A DNA stretch of 20,638 bases from Helicobacter sp. (GCA_014799985.1 JAAVGZ010000060.1:1-20638); one strand, 5' to 3'. Counted from the first letter of the stretch, positions 6,457 to 14,988 are shown. Notes: generated by a model not told the origin, from the letters alone. Translations and numbers: made by a program.

Positions 6457-7740
6457 ATGTCTGGCTTACCACTTTTGCTCAAAAAGGCGCGCGTTTTGCT
6501 CATCGGCGCGGGCGCTGTGGCGCAACAAAAGCATTGCGCGCTGCTCGAATCGGGGCTAGCGCCCGATGTCAAAGCCGCGAAGATTTGCGCGCCCTATTTC
6601 GAGGGCAAAGATGTCGTGATTCTGCGGCTTGGCGGCGAAAACATCGCCATCGCCGATGATTACGACCTCGTTGTGGACGCGAGCGGCGATAGCGCGCTTG
6701 GCGAGGCGCTGTTTGCGCGCAAACGCAACTATTTGCTCAATGTTGTCGATTGCCCGCAATATTGCGATGTCTATTTCGGCGCTGTGGCGCGCTATGGCGA
6801 ACTCTCGGTGATGGTGAGCAGCGGCGGCGCATCGCCCGTGCTCGCCCAAAACGTGCGCGACAAAATCAAGCGATTCTTGCCCAAAAGCCTCGAATCGCTC
6901 GTCCAGAGGCTGCGCGAGGAGCGCGCGCAAAACGGCGCGCCAAGCGGTGAGCACAAGGGGCGGATTGCAGAGCAGGCAAAACAGGCGCTTGGCAAGGTGT
7001 TCATCATCGGCTGCGGTCCGCACTCGCGCGAGAATCTCACGCTAAAGGCGCTCGAAACCTTCGCGCTGCTCGATGTCGCGCTTGTCGACAACCTCGTTGG
7101 GCAAGAGATTTGGGACATCTTGCACGCGCTTGGCTGCGAGACAAAGAGTGTCGCGAAACAAAAGGGCAAGCAGAGCTTCAAGCAAGCAGAGATTAACAAG
7201 ATGATGCTCGACTATGCGCGCGAGGGCAAGACGATTGGGCGTATCAAGGGCGGCGACCCCGCCATTTTCGGGCGCGTTTGGGAAGAGGCGAGCTACCTTA
7301 GCAAGCATGGAATCGATGTCGAGGTGCTAAGCGGAATCACCTCATCGCTTTGCGGCGCGCTTAGCAGCGGCATTTCGCCCACGATTCGCGGCGTGAGCAC
7401 GGGCGTTTTGATTGTGTCGGCGCACTTGCGCGAGTGCGTGTTCAATATCGACTGGATAGATTCGCTCAAACAGAAGCATTACACAATCATCGTGCTCATG
7501 GCATACAGCTTTGTCGGGCGGATTGTCGCGGCGGCGCGCGAGCATGGAGTCGACGAAAACCTGCCCGCCGCGCTCGTGAGCAAGGTGGATTCGCCGAGTC
7601 AGCGTTGCATTATTGGCACACTCGGCAGGCTCGAAGAAATGGTGCAGCAATGCGAGCAGCCGGCGATTTTGATTTTCGGCGAGGCGGTTGTCAAGTCAAA
7701 GGGGATTCCGTTTGTGGGGGAAAGGATTGAGCTAGAATAG
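6457..7740 (+). CDS. cysG: Siroheme synthase (precorrin-2 dehydrogenase/ferrochelatase fused to uroporphyrinogen-III methyltransferase)
   Basis: Multifunctional enzyme taking uroporphyrinogen III to siroheme, the cofactor of sulfite and nitrite reductases. Residues 12-145 are the dehydrogenase/chelatase domain: NAD-binding GAGAVAQQK (17-25), NVVDCP with D98 at the place of the catalytic Asp of CysG, and SSGGASPV (121-128). Residues 179-427 are the methyltransferase: IGCGPHSRENLTLKA (184-198), VDNLV with D211, and IKGGDPAIFGR. At 427 residues it is about 30 shorter than E. coli CysG; the shortening seems to be in the linker. The usual GXGPGD is GCGPHS here, a noteworthy change near the SAM/substrate site. 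AAAGGAA precedes the ATG. The stop lies seven bases from the convergent tRNA-Asp. Confidence 0.92.
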   Translation: MSGLPLLLKKARVLLIGAGAVAQQKHCALLESGLAPDVKAAKICAPYFEGKDVVILRLGGENIAIADDYDLVVDASGDSALGEALFARKRNYLLNVVDCPQYCDVYFGAVARYGELSVMVSSGGASPVLAQNVRDKIKRFLPKSLESLVQRLREERAQNGAPSGEHKGRIAEQAKQALGKVFIIGCGPHSRENLTLKALETFALLDVALVDNLVGQEIWDILHALGCETKSVAKQKGKQSFKQAEINKMMLDYAREGKTIGRIKGGDPAIFGRVWEEASYLSKHGIDVEVLSGITSSLCGALSSGISPTIRGVSTGVLIVSAHLRECVFNIDWIDSLKQKHYTIIVLMAYSFVGRIVAAAREHGVDENLPAALVSKVDSPSQRCIIGTLGRLEEMVQQCEQPAILIFGEAVVKSKGIPFVGERIELE

Positions 7741-7747
7741 GCAGGGG

Positions 7748-7824
7748 TGGCGGAGCGGACGGGGCTCGAACCCGCGACCCCCTGCGTGACAGGCAGGTAT
7801 TCTAACCGGCTGAACTACCGCTCC
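7748..7824 (-). tRNA. tRNA-Asp(GTC)
   Basis: A cloverleaf can be folded on the minus strand. The acceptor stem pairs GGAGCGG with CCGCTCC, the T-arm reads GGGTTCGAGCCC, and CCA is encoded (7748-7750). The anticodon GTC is complementary to 7788-7790. Last gene of the four-tRNA cluster. Confidence 0.96.
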
Positions 7825-7827
7825 AAA

Positions 7828-7903
7828 TGGTGGTCGCTATAAGGCTCGAACTTATGACATCCACCTTGTAAGGGTGGCGCTCTACCAACTGAGCTAAGCG
7901 ACC
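7828..7903 (-). tRNA. tRNA-Val(TAC)
   Basis: Minus-strand cloverleaf with acceptor GGTCGCT pairing with AGCGACC, D-arm TAGCTCAGTTGGTAGAGC, anticodon loop CTTACAA giving TAC (complement of 7868-7870), and an encoded CCA. Only three bases separate it from tRNA-Asp. Confidence 0.96.
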
Positions 7904-7924
7904 AAAGAGACAAAAGGCTTTGAG

Positions 7925-7999
7925 TGGTGACCCCGAGGGGACTCGAACCCCTGTAGCCACCGTGAAAGGGTGGTATCCTAACCGCTAGATGACGGGGCC
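7925..7999 (-). tRNA. tRNA-Glu(TTC)
   Basis: Minus-strand cloverleaf with acceptor GGCCCCG pairing with CGGGGTC (one G-U), anticodon loop CTTTCAC giving TTC (complement of 7964-7966), and an encoded CCA. It is the natural substrate of a glutamyl-tRNA synthetase, but the gltX of this window may charge tRNA-Gln instead. Confidence 0.96.
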
Positions 8000-8012
8000 A
8001 CACAACCAAAAG

Positions 8013-8088
8013 TGGTGACCCGTGTTGGATTCGAACCAACGGCCCATTCCTTAAAAGGGAATTGCTCTAACAACTGAGCTAACGGGTC
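8013..8088 (-). tRNA. tRNA-Lys(TTT)
   Basis: Minus-strand cloverleaf with acceptor GACCCGT pairing with ACGGGTC, anticodon loop CTTTTAA giving TTT (complement of 8053-8055), T-loop TTCGAAT, and an encoded CCA. First gene of the cluster, 16 bases downstream of the -10 box. Confidence 0.96.
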
Positions 8089-8104
8089 AAACAAAAGAAA
8101 CGCA

Positions 8105-8133
8105 ATTCTATCAAAAAATTTTTGGCTTGTCAA
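8105..8133 (-). promoter_or_regulatory. Near-consensus sigma70 promoter of the tRNA cluster
   Basis: On the minus strand TTGACA (8128-8133) is followed after exactly 17 bases by TAGAAT (8105-8110), reading toward the Lys-Glu-Val-Asp tRNAs. It is the only promoter in the window with an ideal -35, as expected for strongly expressed stable RNA. The spacer is A/T-rich. Confidence 0.85.
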
Positions 8134-8195
8134 GAGCTTTGCGCAAGATTTTTGGGCTTTGGGCAACGATTCATTTTCATTTCATACTTTTTCCC

Positions 8196-8201
8196 TATAA
8201 T
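8196..8201 (+). promoter_or_regulatory. Putative -10 box (TATAAT) for the efflux operon
   Basis: A perfect TATAAT lies 37 bases upstream of the tolC-like ATG, preceded by T-rich tracts spaced at intervals (TTCATTTTCATTTCATAC), as in Campylobacterota housekeeping promoters. It is divergent from the tRNA promoter about 65 bases away. Confidence 0.6.
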
Positions 8202-8238
8202 CCTATCCAAGAACATCGCCCAAAACATCGGAGAAAGA

Positions 8239-9621
8239 ATGCGAATCTGCCTATCTGTCGCCATTGTGTTGCTGTGTTGCGCATGCAACCTGCCCTCACA
8301 AAATGTCCATATTTCCACAGAGAGTTTGCCCAAAGCATTGAGCCCGCATCCCTTTCTCATCGAGCGCGTAACGCCGCTAGAATCGCGCGATGTGCTCGTC
8401 ATGCACAACGAGCTAGACGCGATTTTTGGCGATTCGACACTCACAAATTTGCTCGAAATCGCGCTTATGCGCAACACCGATGTGGCGATTGCCAAAGAAA
8501 GAATCTTGCAAGCGCAGGCGAGCAGAGACGCGGCATGGGGCAACCTATTCCCCACAATCAGCGCGAGTGCGAGTGCGGGCAAGAATCATGACTTCAAAAA
8601 CAACGATTCGAGCGCGACAACGAAGAACATCGGCGCAAACCTCGCATGGGAAATCGACCTTTTTGGCAAAAACACAGCCGCGAAAAATGCCGCCGAGCAA
8701 CATTATTTCGCGACACTCTCGAACCTGCAAAACACGCAGCTCGCGCTGCTTGCCGAAGTCTGCAACAGCTATTTCTTGCTGCAAAACATCGCGCAGAATC
8801 TCGAAATCAGCCGCGTCAATCTCGAACTCTATGCGCGGATTCTCGATGCGGTGCGGCTCATGACAGAGGCAGGGACGCTCGATTCGACCTATCTCTTTGA
8901 CGCGCAAGACGATTTGACCAACGCCCAAATCGCTTATGAACAGCTCAAGACATCGCGCGTGGCGGCGCGCAATGCGCTTCTCGTGCTGCTCGATCAAAAG
9001 AGCCTGCCGCAGCTGCCGGCAATGCAACACAAGCCGCTGCCCAAGATTACGCTTCTCTCCGAGCTGCCCGCATCCGTGATTCTGCAACGTCCCGACATCA
9101 AGGCGCAATTGCACACGCTCTATGCCGCCGCGTATAGCGCCGATAGCGCGCAGGCGGCGTTGTTCCCCACCCTTTCGCTAAGCGGCAGCCTGCAAAGCGC
9201 GCTGCAATCGCCCACGACTTTCACGGGGCAGATTCTGGGCTCGCTTACCGCGCCGCTGCTCAACCGCACTGCGCTCAATGCACAGGTCGAGAGCACGCGC
9301 TCTGTGTTGCGCGAAAACGAAACATTATTGCGCAACGCCATCAACACGGCGCTTTCTGAAATCGACAACGCGCTTTTTGATGTGCAAAGCAACCAAGAGC
9401 AGCTCGCGTATGCCAAGCAGCGCCTGCGCAATGCCGAGGAATATTTCTCGTTTTTCAGCGCGCGCTACGAAATCGGGCTCATCAACAGCCGCGAGTATTA
9501 CAGCAACCAAGTCTCGCTGAACAACGCACAGATTGCGATTAACGAAACCTATTTGCGGAATCTGCAATCCTACATCACGCTATTCAAGGCATTTGGGGGG
9601 CAAATCAATGCACAAAACTAA
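8239..9621 (+). CDS. TolC/NodT-family outer membrane efflux factor
   Basis: Outer-membrane channel of a tripartite exporter. The 460-residue product has an N-terminal hydrophobic segment with a cluster of cysteines (LLCCAC; C13, C14, C16), read here as a lipoprotein signal with C16 the likely lipidated residue; the lipobox is imperfect. It contains the NodT-type signatures WEIDLFGK (137-144) and LQRPDIKAQ (282-290) and long helical stretches matching two efflux repeats. The frame is open 39 codons upstream, but GGAG ends five bases before the ATG at 8239 and the signal begins there. The adaptor gene follows after nine bases, so the product very probably works with the MacA- and MacB-like proteins downstream. 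Confidence 0.92.
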   Translation: MRICLSVAIVLLCCACNLPSQNVHISTESLPKALSPHPFLIERVTPLESRDVLVMHNELDAIFGDSTLTNLLEIALMRNTDVAIAKERILQAQASRDAAWGNLFPTISASASAGKNHDFKNNDSSATTKNIGANLAWEIDLFGKNTAAKNAAEQHYFATLSNLQNTQLALLAEVCNSYFLLQNIAQNLEISRVNLELYARILDAVRLMTEAGTLDSTYLFDAQDDLTNAQIAYEQLKTSRVAARNALLVLLDQKSLPQLPAMQHKPLPKITLLSELPASVILQRPDIKAQLHTLYAAAYSADSAQAALFPTLSLSGSLQSALQSPTTFTGQILGSLTAPLLNRTALNAQVESTRSVLRENETLLRNAINTALSEIDNALFDVQSNQEQLAYAKQRLRNAEEYFSFFSARYEIGLINSREYYSNQVSLNNAQIAINETYLRNLQSYITLFKAFGGQINAQN

Positions 9622-9630
9622 AGGAAAGCA

Positions 9631-10908
9631 ATGCTAGAAGTCAAACAAACGCTCAAGGCTGCTGCGGGCAAGAAACGTTCGCTGCTCAAATATGGAATCG
9701 TCTGCATACTCGCGCTTGGGGCTGGCGGAATCTTCTGGTGGGTTTCGCAAATCCCGCCCAAAATCTCTTACACCACAGCCAAGCCCACAATCCAATACAT
9801 TCAGAGCACGATTTCAGCGAGTGGCACGCTCGCGCCGACAAACGAAGTCAACCTCGGAAGCGTTGTGTCGGGAATCGTGCTCGAGGTGCTTGTTGACGTG
9901 AACGACCGCGTGCATCGCGGGCAGATTCTCGCGCGTATTGACCCCGAATCGATTAACCAACAACTCGACCGCTACCACGCGCAGCTAGCGAGCGCAAAGG
10001 CGCAGCTCGCAAGCGCCGAGGCGCAGCTTGTCGCCAAAGATTGGGAATACCAAAAATATCTCGCGCTGTTTGAGAAAAGCGGCGGCAAAGTGCCCTCCGA
10101 GCTCGAGCTGCAAACGACCAAGAGCAATTTCCTTGTCGCCCAAGCCGACATCGAAATGCGCAAGGCGAGCATCGCCGAGATTGAAACAAACATTCGCAGC
10201 ACCGAAATCGACCTCAAAAACACGCAGATTATCAGCCCCATAAACGGCGTTGTGCTCGCGCGCAGCATCGAAGTCGGCGAGAGCGTTGCGGCGAGCTTTC
10301 AAGCGCCCGAGTTTTTCATCATCGCCGAGAGCCTCGAGGAAATGGAGCTCAAAGTCAAGGTTTCGGAGGCAGACATCGGCAAGATTCAGGAGGGGCAAAA
10401 GGTCGTGTTCACGGTCGATGCCTATCCGTTTCGCGAGTTTGAAGCGACCGTGGATAGGGTGAGCTATGGCAGCAACGCCTACGAAAGCACGAGCAGCAAC
10501 ACATCGAGCACAAGCAGCATCGTGAGCTATGAGACGCGCATTTTTATCCAAAACAACGACCTCGTCTTGCGTCCCGGAATGAGCGCAACAGCCGAGATTC
10601 AGATTGCCGAGGCGAAGGACGCGATGACAATCCCGATTGCCGCGCTGTATTTCAACCCGCAGAATCTCGCGGCGGAGACAAAGCAAAGCGGCTTGGGCAT
10701 GAGCCTCTTTGCGCCCCGAAGACCGGGCGGCAGGCAGCAAAGCGAGCCAACGCTCGCCACGCAAAGCGATTCGCTGTGGGTGCTCAAAGACGGCAAGCCG
10801 CAACAAGTCAGCATTCAAACGGGAATCAACAATGGCAAATTCGTGCAGATTCTCGCAGGAATCGAGCCCGACAGCGATGTCATTCTCGCGCAAAATGTGG
10901 AGCAATGA
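9631..10908 (+). CDS. macA: MacA-like periplasmic adaptor (HlyD family)
   Basis: Membrane-fusion protein linking the inner-membrane transporter to the outer-membrane factor. In its 425 residues come a cytoplasmic tail, one membrane helix (about 21-38), a first half lipoyl domain around NLGSVVSGIVLEVLVDVNDRV (74-94), and a coiled-coil hairpin (about 106-195) with alanine-rich repeats such as QLASAKAQLASAEAQL. The second lipoyl half begins at ISPINGVVLA (201-210), followed by beta-barrel domains. There is a Ser/Thr-rich loop (YESTSSNTSSTSSIVSY) and an Arg/Gly/Gln-rich insertion near the C-terminus, both probably exposed loops. AGGAAAG precedes the ATG, and the stop overlaps the ATPase gene as ATGA. 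Confidence 0.92.
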   Translation: MLEVKQTLKAAAGKKRSLLKYGIVCILALGAGGIFWWVSQIPPKISYTTAKPTIQYIQSTISASGTLAPTNEVNLGSVVSGIVLEVLVDVNDRVHRGQILARIDPESINQQLDRYHAQLASAKAQLASAEAQLVAKDWEYQKYLALFEKSGGKVPSELELQTTKSNFLVAQADIEMRKASIAEIETNIRSTEIDLKNTQIISPINGVVLARSIEVGESVAASFQAPEFFIIAESLEEMELKVKVSEADIGKIQEGQKVVFTVDAYPFREFEATVDRVSYGSNAYESTSSNTSSTSSIVSYETRIFIQNNDLVLRPGMSATAEIQIAEAKDAMTIPIAALYFNPQNLAAETKQSGLGMSLFAPRRPGGRQQSEPTLATQSDSLWVLKDGKPQQVSIQTGINNGKFVQILAGIEPDSDVILAQNVEQ

Positions 10909-11600
10909 TGCCGCCGCTCATCACGCTCACCGACATTATCAAGATTTATGGCAAGCCGCCCAACGAGTTTCGGGCGCTGCGCGGCGTGAGCCTCGCGATT
11001 GAGCAGGGCGAGTTTGTCGCGCTGATGGGACCAAGCGGGAGCGGCAAAAGCACAATGGCAAACATCTTGGGCTGCCTCGACACGGCAAATAGCGGGCGCT
11101 ATGAGTTTGGCGATGTGAATGTTTTCGAGCTTTCACAAAACGAACGCGCGCTGTTGCGCAGGCATTATATCGGCTTTATTTTTCAGGGATTCAACCTCCT
11201 GCCGCGCACAACGGCGCTCGAAAATGTCGAGCTGCCGCTGCTCTATCGCCAAGTGCCCAAAAAAGAACGACAGATGTTGTCGCTCGAGGCGCTCGAGCGC
11301 GTGGGCTTGCGACAATGGAGCGGACACCTTAGCAACGAGCTAAGCGGCGGGCAACAGCAGCGCGTGGCGATTGCGCGGGCGATTGCGGCAAAACCGCAGT
11401 TTTTGCTCGCCGATGAGCCCACAGGCAACCTCGACACGCAGCGCAGCGAGGAGATTATGCAGATTCTGTGTTCGCTCAACCGCGAGCTTGGAATCACGAT
11501 TCTCATGGTAACCCATGAGCCTGAAATGGCGCATTATGCGAGCCGCGAGCTCCATTTTCTCGATGGACAATTGCAACATGATTCAAAGGAAGCGCAATGA
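10905..11600 (+). CDS. macB: MacB-type ABC transporter ATP-binding protein
   Basis: Cytoplasmic ATPase subunit of the exporter, 231 residues. It shows Walker A GPSGSGKST (42-50), Q-loop IFQGFNLLPRTTA, signature LSGGQQQRV, Walker B FLLADEP with the D-loop GNLD, and the H-loop VTHEPE: a complete, presumably active set. The class is LolD/MacB-like. In E. coli MacB this domain is fused to the permease; here it ends separately and overlaps the permease gene by four bases (ATGA). It begins as ATGATG within the macA stop; GGAG is better spaced for the second ATG (10908). Upstream the frame stays open only as an out-of-frame reading of macA. Confidence 0.93.
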   Translation: MMPPLITLTDIIKIYGKPPNEFRALRGVSLAIEQGEFVALMGPSGSGKSTMANILGCLDTANSGRYEFGDVNVFELSQNERALLRRHYIGFIFQGFNLLPRTTALENVELPLLYRQVPKKERQMLSLEALERVGLRQWSGHLSNELSGGQQQRVAIARAIAAKPQFLLADEPTGNLDTQRSEEIMQILCSLNRELGITILMVTHEPEMAHYASRELHFLDGQLQHDSKEAQ

Positions 11601-12817
11601 TTCTCAACGCATTCTTTCTCGCGTTTCGGCAGATTCGGCGCAATTTTTTGCGCGCAATCCTCACGATGCTTGGCATCATCATCGGCGTGGGCTCGGTGAT
11701 TGTGATGATTTCGCTTGGCAATGGCACAACGGAATCGATTACCAAGAATCTTAGCAATTTGGGCAGCAACACGCTCATCATCTTCCCTTCGCGCTCCGTT
11801 GGACCCAACACGACAAGCAGCGAGCGGCGCAAGTTCAGCCTAAACGAGTTTGAGGCGCTCAAGGCGCAAACTCTGGGGCTCGCGCGCCTCGCCACGCCCG
11901 TGATGAACACGAGCTCGCTCGTGCAATACCGCGAGAGCAATATCCAAACCGACATCTATGGTGTCGAACCCGAGTATTTCACGATTGAGAATTGGAAAAT
12001 CGCCGAGGGGCGCATGTTCACGAGCGGCGAGCTCAAGGCGGGCAGCAGCAGCTGCATTTTGGGCGCAACGGTGCACAAGACGCTTTTCAATGCCGAAAGC
12101 CCGCTTGGCGCGCGCATCAAGATTGGCGACATGACATGCGAGTGCGTGGGTGTTTTTGTCGCCAAAGGGCAAGGCATGGGGCGCGACACCGACAACGGAA
12201 TCTTCGTTCCGCCCAAAACCTACCGCACCAACATTTACAAGGGCGACAATTTATACAATATTGACAATATCATGATTTCGCTGAATGACGGAATCGATTC
12301 CGAACAGGCGACCGAGACCGTGAGCGCATTGTTTCGCAACATTCGCGGCGTGCGCAAAGGGCAAAAAGACAATTTCGATATTTTTGATACCAAGCAGATT
12401 CTCGAGACGATTCAGCAGACGACAAAGAGCATGACGATGTTTATTGGCGCGATTGCGGGCGTGAGCCTCATTGTCGGCGGAATCGGAATCATGAACATCA
12501 TGCTCGTGTCGGTTACGGAGCGCACGCGAGAGATTGGCACGCGGCTCGCGATTGGCGCGCTGCAAAAAGAGGTGCTGCTGCAATTTCTCATCGAATCGCT
12601 GACGCTCTCCGCGCTTGGCGGGCTCATCGGCATTGTGCTCGCCTTTTTCATCGCATGGTTTGTGAGCAGAATCTGGCTCGACATTCCGTTTGTGTTCGAT
12701 TGGGCAATCGCCTCTATCGCTTTCATTTTCTCGGGTGCAATCGGTGTCGTGTTTGGCTATCTGCCCGCCCGCCGCGCCTCGAAGCTCAACCCCATCGAAG
12801 CCCTGCGCCATGAATAG
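11597..12817 (+). CDS. macB: MacB/FtsX-type ABC transporter permease
   Basis: Inner-membrane permease of the exporter, 406 residues with the four-helix FtsX topology: helix 1 (about 19-41), a large periplasmic domain (42-278), then helices at about 279-303, 330-357 and 369-389. The MacB features are the amphipathic N-terminus, LGIIIGVGSVI in helix 1, the cytoplasmic coupling segment ERTREIG (308-314), and the C-terminal PARRASKLNPIEALRHE. It is coupled to the ATPase by ATGA. Such systems use ATP to push periplasmic substrates through the TolC channel; the substrate here (macrolide, peptide, lipid or other) is not shown by the sequence. Confidence 0.92.
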   Translation: MILNAFFLAFRQIRRNFLRAILTMLGIIIGVGSVIVMISLGNGTTESITKNLSNLGSNTLIIFPSRSVGPNTTSSERRKFSLNEFEALKAQTLGLARLATPVMNTSSLVQYRESNIQTDIYGVEPEYFTIENWKIAEGRMFTSGELKAGSSSCILGATVHKTLFNAESPLGARIKIGDMTCECVGVFVAKGQGMGRDTDNGIFVPPKTYRTNIYKGDNLYNIDNIMISLNDGIDSEQATETVSALFRNIRGVRKGQKDNFDIFDTKQILETIQQTTKSMTMFIGAIAGVSLIVGGIGIMNIMLVSVTERTREIGTRLAIGALQKEVLLQFLIESLTLSALGGLIGIVLAFFIAWFVSRIWLDIPFVFDWAIASIAFIFSGAIGVVFGYLPARRASKLNPIEALRHE

Positions 12818-12859
12818 CGCATTCTAGCTTGTTTCAGTTTCGTCAAATGATAGTTATGC

Positions 12860-12865
12860 TACACT
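12860..12865 (+). promoter_or_regulatory. Possible -10 box for ppk
   Basis: TACACT in GTTATGCTACACTC lies about 31 bases before the ppk ATG, in a 78-base gap that is the only A/T-rich break between the efflux operon and ppk. The match is weak; a pho-type box is not evident to me. Confidence 0.35.
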
Positions 12866-12895
12866 CAAAAAATTTTCGTTATAAAAGGGGGATTT

Positions 12896-14977
12896 ATGAA
12901 TATTACAGATCCACAAAATTACATCAACCGCGAGCTTTCATGGTTGCAGTTCAACACACGCGTTTTGCGCGAGGCAACAAACAAGCATAGTCCGCTCTTG
13001 GAGCGCCTCAAATTTCTTGCAATCTATGCAACGAACCTTGACGAGTTTTACATGATTCGCGTGGCGGGGCTCAAACGGCTCTATGAAGCGCGCATTACCG
13101 AGAGTGGCGCCGACAGACTCACGCCGTTGCAACAGCTCAAAGAAATCCGCCGCTATCTGCATGTCGAGCGCGAGGAGCTCGAACGTTTGTATTTCGAGCT
13201 GATGGGCGAGCTCGAAAAAGAGGGGCTCAAGGTACGCAATTTCGCCCAAAACGACCGCAAAAAAAAGGCAGATTTCAAAGAATATTTCGAGACTCATCTC
13301 TATCCCATTGTGATTCCGATTGCGGTCGATTCCACCCACCCATTCCCACATCTGAACAACCTAAGCTTCGCGATTGCCGTCAAACTTCAGAGCGTTACGA
13401 ACAAAGATGAAATCAAATATGGCATGGTGCGCATTCCGCGCATGCTGCCCCGCTTCGTCCAAATCGAGGACAACAACTACCTGCCCATCGAAACCATCGT
13501 GGGCGAGTTCATCGATGAGCTCTTCATCGGCTACAAGGCGCTTGAATACGCGGCATTCAAGGTAACGCGCAACGCCGATATGGAAATCGAGGAAGAGGAA
13601 GCCGATGACTTCATGGAGCTCATGCAAGAAGGGCTCAAGGCGCGCAAAAAAGGCGAGATTATCCGCCTCGAGGTCGCGAGCAACACGAGCGAGGAGCTCA
13701 TGGTGTTCCTCAATAGCCACCTCAAAGTCGACCCTGACGACATCTACCGCTGCGCCGTGCCCATCAACCTCAACGCGCTCTGGGAGGTGATTGGCAACAA
13801 AAACTTCCCACATCTCACCTTCTCGCCCTACAATCCAAAGGTTCTGCCCCCATTGGATTTGGAAGCAAACATCTTCCGCGTGCTCGATGAAAACGATGTG
13901 ATTATGTTCCACCCCTACGAGAGCTTCGAGCCTGTCGTGCAGCTCATTCAGGCTGCGGCAAAAGACCCCGATGTGTACTCGATTCGCATGACGCTCTACC
14001 GCGTGGGCAAAAACTCGCCGATTGTCAAAGCGCTCATCGAAGCCGCCGAGAACGGCAAGCAAGTCAGCGCGCTTGTCGAGCTCAAGGCGCGCTTTGACGA
14101 AGAGAACAACCTCCACTGGGCGCGCGCGCTCGAGACGGCTGGCGCGCATGTGATTTATGGTGTCCCCGGGCTCAAGGTGCATGCCAAAATCGCGCTTGTC
14201 GTGCGCAAGGTGGGCGACACGATTCGTGAATATATCCACCTTAGCACGGGCAACTACAACCCCGCAACGGCAAAGATTTATACCGACATCAGCTTCATGA
14301 GCTCCAACCATGCGCTGACAAAAGACGCGACAAAGTTTTTCCACAACCTCTCGGGATTCACACATCGTTCGCGCCTCGACACGCTCTACATCGCCCCGCT
14401 GCAAATCAAGCAAAAGCTGCTCGCGCTCATCGAGGGCGAGACCAAGGCGGGCGCTGAAGGGCGCATTGTCCTCAAGGCAAACTCGGTTGTCGATGTCGAC
14501 ATTATCCGCGCGCTCTACAAAGCCTCATGCGCAGGGGTCAAAATCGACCTCATCGTGCGCGGAATCTGCTGCTTGCGCCCCAAAGTCCCCGGGGTTAGCG
14601 AGAATATCCGCGTAACATCGATTATCGGCAAATACCTTGAGCATGCGCGAATCTACTATTTCAAAAACGCCTCGCCACAAATCTATTTCGCGAGCGCCGA
14701 CTTGATGCCCCGCAACCTCGAGCGCCGCATCGAGATTATGACGCCCGCCATCAACGAGCAGGTCGCCGAGAGATTGTTTGGAATCCTCAAGCTTCAGCTT
14801 GATGACGACACACAGGCTTCCGAATTGCAAGCCGATGGCACATACACGCACTTGGACGGCGCGAAAAACATCAACTCGCAAAAGATGTTCGAAGAAATCG
14901 TCAATTCCGAATCGCGGCTCGACAAAGAAAATAACCGCATGAAAAAGCTCGCCCAAAGAATGCTCAAAGAGAGCTAG
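12896..14977 (+). CDS. ppk: Polyphosphate kinase 1
   Basis: Makes long-chain inorganic polyphosphate from ATP and runs the reverse reaction. The 693-residue length is normal. The N-terminal domain opens with NRELSWLQFN (11-20), the usual family start. The two histidines of the PLD-like catalytic halves are present: H429 in LKVHAK, which takes the phosphate, and H583 in LEHAR, matching E. coli H435 and H592. HLSTGNYNPATAKIYTD (448-464) and RGICCLRP (555-562) are also typical. A polypurine GGGGGA precedes the ATG. Its stop codon forms part of the Shine-Dalgarno sequence of the fic gene, so the downstream genes are probably co-expressed. Confidence 0.97.
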   Translation: MNITDPQNYINRELSWLQFNTRVLREATNKHSPLLERLKFLAIYATNLDEFYMIRVAGLKRLYEARITESGADRLTPLQQLKEIRRYLHVEREELERLYFELMGELEKEGLKVRNFAQNDRKKKADFKEYFETHLYPIVIPIAVDSTHPFPHLNNLSFAIAVKLQSVTNKDEIKYGMVRIPRMLPRFVQIEDNNYLPIETIVGEFIDELFIGYKALEYAAFKVTRNADMEIEEEEADDFMELMQEGLKARKKGEIIRLEVASNTSEELMVFLNSHLKVDPDDIYRCAVPINLNALWEVIGNKNFPHLTFSPYNPKVLPPLDLEANIFRVLDENDVIMFHPYESFEPVVQLIQAAAKDPDVYSIRMTLYRVGKNSPIVKALIEAAENGKQVSALVELKARFDEENNLHWARALETAGAHVIYGVPGLKVHAKIALVVRKVGDTIREYIHLSTGNYNPATAKIYTDISFMSSNHALTKDATKFFHNLSGFTHRSRLDTLYIAPLQIKQKLLALIEGETKAGAEGRIVLKANSVVDVDIIRALYKASCAGVKIDLIVRGICCLRPKVPGVSENIRVTSIIGKYLEHARIYYFKNASPQIYFASADLMPRNLERRIEIMTPAINEQVAERLFGILKLQLDDDTQASELQADGTYTHLDGAKNINSQKMFEEIVNSESRLDKENNRMKKLAQRMLKES

Positions 14978-14988
14978 GAGGCGGCTTT

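Noticed and set aside
13361..14413. Long open frame (350 codons) on the minus strand opposite ppk.
   Set aside because: It is the complement of polyphosphate kinase, shows no family features, and has no Shine-Dalgarno sequence or promoter of its own.
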